From NCBI GenBank assembly GCA_029267795.1, contig JAJUHR010000058.1, forward strand, positions 1 through 8,793: a DNA stretch of 8,793 nt. Direction: 5' to 3'. This DNA is from Planctomycetota bacterium. Lineage in GTDB: Bacteria > Planctomycetota > Phycisphaerae > Phycisphaerales > Phycisphaeraceae. The notes under the pieces were generated by a model. It was not told the origin of the DNA. It saw nothing but the letters and a program-made list of their open reading frames with translations, and made no database searches. The translations under genes and the position numbers were made by a program. The stretch's first letter is position 1. Each line of letters starts with the position of its first letter. Positions 7,101 through 8,793 of the stretch are shown piece after piece.

Positions 7101-7537
7101 AGATGGCACGCCTGGCCAACCGCCCCGACGACGGCCGCCAGGCCGAGGTCGAAACCACCATCTGGGACATCGAATCCCACCGCGCCGAGCTGCAAGCCCA
7201 AAACCAACAGTTCGACCAGCGCGAGCGCGAACTCGAAGAAGAACGCCGCAAGCTCAGCTTCACCCTCGAACAGATCCGCCAGACGGAATCCTCCATCCAA
7301 GCCACCGAGGCATCCCTCCAGCAGGAAAAAGCCGCCCTGGAACGGTGGCACCAGGAGTTGGGCCAGCGCCAGACCGAAATGGAACAGAAACTGGATATCT
7401 ACCACCGCGCCTACCGCCAGACCGTCGCCAAGCTCCGCGCCAAGTGGAACCAGTTGACCCGCTGGCAGCAGGACCTCGAACGCCGCGAGCGGGCCCTATC
7501 GGACCTGCCCCGGCCCCCAACCAGAAAAGCCTCCTAG
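4145..7537 (+). CDS. Giant glutamine-rich coiled-coil protein, function unknown
   Basis: 1130 residues with almost continuous heptad patterns: Leu recurs every seven positions (for example LEDSRQQLERQ), between Gln, Glu, Arg and Ala; about a quarter of residues are Gln in an 80-residue stretch counted by hand. No signal peptide or membrane segment is visible, so a cytoplasmic location is likely. The rod is interrupted by Pro/Gly hinges at residues 534-537, 609-615, 759-762, 838-839, 921-931 and 994-997. Residues near 231 and 315 start an 84-residue in-register duplication. The only two cysteines form a CDC motif (785-787). The N-terminal 40 or so residues and the basic C-terminal end (PRPPTRKAS) differ from the rod. 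No catalytic domain is seen. A structural role such as cytoskeletal filament, scaffold or chromosome- or envelope-associated rod is possible, but composition alone makes family assignment unsafe. Start chosen at ATG 4145 because of GGAGGG 9 bases upstream. Confidence 0.85.
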   Translation: MADKDLIHLPQTPDTEQAITLLAEVAEKLRAWRQQTDLQYAQLLDQTRSLVAEKHENLRTREQLQADATRLEAQRAALASERDQLNTQLAELQAQQRQLNDQQAQLDQRLLAIQDAQQHLEEQKRLLENDRQSLTRQREELDGQRAAFDRDSAALTNLSRELDHKASHLADQERALASRAAELEEQASALQAQRQDLASQQSESQALQSQLVARQAELQSWQDELSRRQTDTESQARQLESDRQTLQAHHAALEAQRQAFANERETFQAQQEALETHRQQLAAQRNELEAQQRHAANRHAELESRQQRLARLQADTESQARQLESDRQTLQAQHAALEDQQQAFANERTALELERRELEALRSQLESQRDQLEQQQNQFHIEQAALDSQRQALHEQHSRLEQQEHDLQQLQSQTEQQQRDVEQLRHQAQQQTLELAQQRQELEQQWASLRQQQQELTLHGQQLESRSEQLLSQRHEIEAQITSLEQQRRQLDDRARQLDSSRQELQSSRQALEQKHQELEKLLASLRSQKANLPEGPDRAEQLLEVERRILQIETQRRELIQQEAQFEQLEQDLAHREQHLQSESQWLAKQQEDLDQQWSQVNSDTSQPADHPQGADHQQDLEQRRSDLEAQRAELKTQQQRFEQRQRQLEDSRQQLERQRQAAADQQQELDRLWKTLHEERAALAAQQREVEQRFKTLRGRRSELETQRAQLEQRQDQAEQREHQLQAGLQQLAAERDRLSQKQQELAALEAAAASAPGRPSEDELDAQRTALEQEIEELSARCDCLHERARRLEQRLQDLNAELQKLRSAHDQAIKEQQAADQEQALLLDEMGHLPGRVGEARRRAQIRARLAEIEERRAELVTHQQQIQDQYHQIDQERSQAATQHQQALQEHPRLQQQMTQLSARLQELIALAEQAPAEPTSTTPPPIDIQAFAAELHVQQQTLAERAQALEDERRNLAAERERLAAQHQQFEQQWATLHEEMARLANRPDDGRQAEVETTIWDIESHRAELQAQNQQFDQRERELEEERRKLSFTLEQIRQTESSIQATEASLQQEKAALERWHQELGQRQTEMEQKLDIYHRAYRQTVAKLRAKWNQLTRWQQDLERRERALSDLPRPPTRKAS
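4833..4936 (+). repeat. Internal direct repeat in the coiled-coil gene, copy 1
   Basis: 104 bases nearly identical to 5085-5188, offset by exactly 252 bases (84 codons, 12 heptads). The first 55 bases (4833-4887) match without a mismatch, including synonymous positions. It encodes the stretch DTESQARQLESDRQTLQA and the following residues to FANER. Confidence 0.93.
5085..5188 (+). repeat. Internal direct repeat in the coiled-coil gene, copy 2
   Basis: Second copy of the element at 4833-4936. It differs by a few bases after the 55-base identical core, for example AHHAALEAQRQAF in copy 1 against AQHAALEDQQQAF here. Confidence 0.93.
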
Positions 7538-7680
7538 GTAGGTTGCGTCCCGTAAGTCCCCGATCGCCGCTTTGACCGCGACTACCGGAGATCAAAACCC
7601 CGTTTTCGTGGATAACAGAGCGTTTTTCGTTTGCGTGCACAGTCTCTCGAACTGAAATGGCTGGGGCAAGAGTGTAGCGG

Positions 7681-7706
7681 TGACCCGCGACTCGTAGGCC
7701 GGGTCA
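7681..7706. repeat. Small inverted repeat in the convergent gap
   Basis: TGACCCG (7681-7687) and CGGGTCA (7700-7706) are exact complements with a 12-base loop. No T-tract follows on either strand. It may help end transcription from either side, or be an operator-like site. Confidence 0.3.
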
Positions 7707-7729
7707 TCGACCTGTCAATGAAATGATTT

Positions 7730-7759
7730 GGCCCGCCGTGAACGAACACACAGCGGGCC
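7730..7759 (-). terminator. Hairpin downstream of truB, possible terminator
   Basis: An 11-position stem (7730-7740 with 7749-7759) closes an 8-base loop. Read as minus-strand RNA all 11 positions pair, one of them as a U-G wobble; read as plus-strand RNA that position is a C/A mismatch. The structure therefore fits minus-strand transcription. It is about 140 bases beyond the truB stop and lacks a strong U-tract, so the call is tentative. Confidence 0.4.
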
Positions 7760-7898
7760 CATCGCCGTGGCTCGCAAAATGTCCTGGGCCTCTAGCAGCA
7801 ACGACGGTGCCTGGGGCTAAGCGTAACGCGCCCCAGTTCCGCAGCGCTATACGCACCACTCGATTCAGGAAAACCGTTCGCGAAAGCCACCTCACGAT

Positions 7899-8609
7899 CT
7901 ACATCTCCAACGGCAGAGGGATCAAGTCCTCTTGGGTTAGTGGCTTGGCGAGGCGCTGAGCATCCACCGCCATCGATAGGTCGTGCTCGCCCACCGCCAG
8001 CCGCCGCAGCCTCGCCAGATGCCCCCCCGTGCCCAGCGTACACCCCAGGTCCCGCGCCAAACTGCGGATATACGTCCCTTTGCCGCACACCACCCGCAGC
8101 ACCGCCACCGGCCAGCGGTACTCCAGCAGCTCGATCCGGTCGATCCGCACCTTCCGCGGGGCCAACGCCACCTCGCGCCCTTTACGAGCCAGTTCGTACG
8201 CTCGTCGCCCCTGGACGTGCACCGCACTGAAAGCAGGAGGGGTTTGCTCCACCTCGCCCACAAACCGCTGCACAGCCGCCTCCACCGTTTCCCGCCCCGG
8301 CGGCGAAGCCACCTCAACCTCAACCCGCTGCCCCTCCAGGTCGTCCGTCGCCGTGAACGCTGAAAGATCCACGTGCGCCTCGTACACCTTCGTCAGGCGC
8401 ATCACCTCCGGCACACAGCGCGTCGCCCGGCCCAGGCAGCACACCACCACTCCGGTCGCCAGCGGGTCCAGCGTCCCAGCGTGCCCACACTTAACTCCGC
8501 CCGCCGCCCGGCGGACACGCCGCACCACGTCCATCGAACTCCACCCCACCGGCTTATCCACCACCAGCAAGCCGTGCAGCCCCTCGCTGTTGTGCCTATC
8601 TTCTCTCAC
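7899..8609 (-). CDS. truB: tRNA pseudouridine(55) synthase TruB, short form without PUA domain
   Basis: 236 residues. The enzyme converts U55 in the T-loop of tRNAs to pseudouridine, in the cytoplasm. The family landmarks are all present: LLVVDKPVGWSS (residues 14-25), GHAGTLDPLATGVV (42-55) with the catalytic Asp at 48, Tyr at 76 in TKVYEA, and GKGTYIRSLARDLG with the conserved Arg near 182. The Asp48 and Tyr76 numbers are the same as in the Escherichia coli enzyme. It ends about 15 residues after the RRLAV block, shorter than the roughly 310 residues of E. coli TruB, so the C-terminal PUA-type domain is missing. The start is GTG (8607-8609), supported by a good ribosome binding site. In many bacteria truB follows rbfA or infB; here it is divergent from a tRNA gene and no such neighbour is in the window. 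Confidence 0.96.
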   Translation of the reverse strand: MREDRHNSEGLHGLLVVDKPVGWSSMDVVRRVRRAAGGVKCGHAGTLDPLATGVVVCCLGRATRCVPEVMRLTKVYEAHVDLSAFTATDDLEGQRVEVEVASPPGRETVEAAVQRFVGEVEQTPPAFSAVHVQGRRAYELARKGREVALAPRKVRIDRIELLEYRWPVAVLRVVCGKGTYIRSLARDLGCTLGTGGHLARLRRLAVGEHDLSMAVDAQRLAKPLTQEDLIPLPLEM

Positions 8610-8617
8610 GCAACGCT

Positions 8618-8622
8618 CTCCT
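8618..8622 (-). promoter_or_regulatory. truB: Ribosome binding site of truB
   Basis: AGGAG on the minus strand, inside GAGGAGAG (8616-8623), lies 8 bases before the GTG at 8607-8609. It decides for the GTG start, since no ATG is available near this position. Confidence 0.75.
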
Positions 8623-8641
8623 CGATCACTCGTGCCTCTGC

Positions 8642-8669
8642 TTTACATCCCCCCGATACCTAATACGAT
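8642..8669 (+). promoter_or_regulatory. Candidate sigma-70-type promoter of tRNA-Ser
   Basis: TTTACA (8642-8647; five of six to TTGACA) and TACGAT (8664-8669; four of six to TATAAT) are separated by 16 bases. The -10 box ends 15 bases before the mature tRNA 5' end, a fitting distance for a tRNA with a short leader. Confidence 0.5.
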
Positions 8670-8684
8670 ACCCACCGTAACCCC

Positions 8685-8771
8685 GGAGAGGTGTCCGAGC
8701 GGCTTAAGGAACGCGACTGGAAATCGCGTGTACGGGTAACCGTACCGCGGGTTCGAATCCCGCCCTCTCCG
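8685..8771 (+). tRNA. tRNA-Ser (anticodon GGA)
   Basis: An 87-base class II tRNA that reads UCC and UCU serine codons. Acceptor stem GGAGAGG (8685-8691) pairs with CCTCTCC (8764-8770), with G as discriminator (8771). The D-arm is TCC...GGA, the anticodon stem CGCGA/TCGCG holds GGA at 8719-8721, a long variable arm (GTACGG/CCGTAC) typical of serine tRNAs follows, and the T-arm is GCGGG-TTCGAAT-CCCGC. The 3' CCA is not encoded and must be added after transcription. Confidence 0.97.
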
Positions 8772-8793
8772 TTACCCACAATCCCCTTTCACG

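Larger units (their letters stand above)
7538..7898. other. Intergenic region between convergent coiled-coil gene and truB
   Basis: 361 bases between the ends of two genes that face each other. No credible gene is seen; the small open frames show no family features. It holds two inverted repeats (7681-7706 and 7730-7759). No clear T-rich terminator for the coiled-coil gene was found; a weak AAAAC/GTTTT repeat near 7595-7607 is too short to count. Confidence 0.6.

Noticed and set aside
4145..7537. Coiled-coil protein as an SMC/Rad50-type chromosome protein
   Set aside because: No Walker A, Walker B or signature motif is visible at either end, and the hinge breaks do not look like an SMC hinge domain.
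1..8793. CRISPR array, insertion sequence or prophage genes
   Set aside because: No regularly spaced short repeats, transposase, integrase or terminal inverted repeats were seen; the direct repeats found are inside the coiled-coil coding sequence.

Overview
The window looks like chromosomal DNA of a high-GC planctomycete, most likely of the Phycisphaerae type. The main evidence is the N-terminal LEPR-XLL signature (read as LEPRVLL) on a large extracellular-type protein, a sorting-type motif known almost only from Planctomycetes and relatives. The lineage call is inference from this motif, GC-rich codon use and gene style; no database search was possible.

Layout from left to right. (1) 2-493, plus strand: the C-terminal end of an SLC13/DASS-type membrane transporter, cut by the window edge. 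(2) 494-774: an AT-rich gap with two small inverted repeats, acting as leader of the next gene. (3) 775-3768, plus: a 997-residue LEPR-XLL protein with a G8 domain followed by a beta-helix-like core. This core carries the GRYPVHFH signature and further blocks that I recognise from the animal hyaluronan-degrading proteins CEMIP and TMEM2 (CEMIP2). It ends in a Lys/Pro/Ala-rich tail. (4) 3820-3854: a strong intrinsic terminator, then about 290 bases of non-coding DNA with hairpins and an inverted repeat that covers the next ribosome binding site. (5) 4145-7537, plus: a 1130-residue, glutamine-rich protein that is almost entirely predicted coiled coil, of unknown function, with an 84-residue in-register internal duplication and Pro/Gly hinges. 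(6) 7538-7898: a non-coding gap with a hairpin placed as a possible terminator of the next, opposite-strand gene. (7) 7899-8609, minus: truB, tRNA pseudouridine-55 synthase, without room for the usual C-terminal PUA domain. (8) 8685-8771, plus: tRNA-Ser(GGA), divergent from truB and with its own promoter-like boxes.

The genes do not form an operon; each appears to be its own transcription unit. TruB and the tRNA share a theme only in that TruB modifies the T-loop present in this tRNA. The two large proteins are the unusual content: a bacterial surface-type relative of the CEMIP/TMEM2 core, probably acting on or binding a polysaccharide outside the cell, and a giant cytoplasmic-looking coiled-coil protein that is probably structural.
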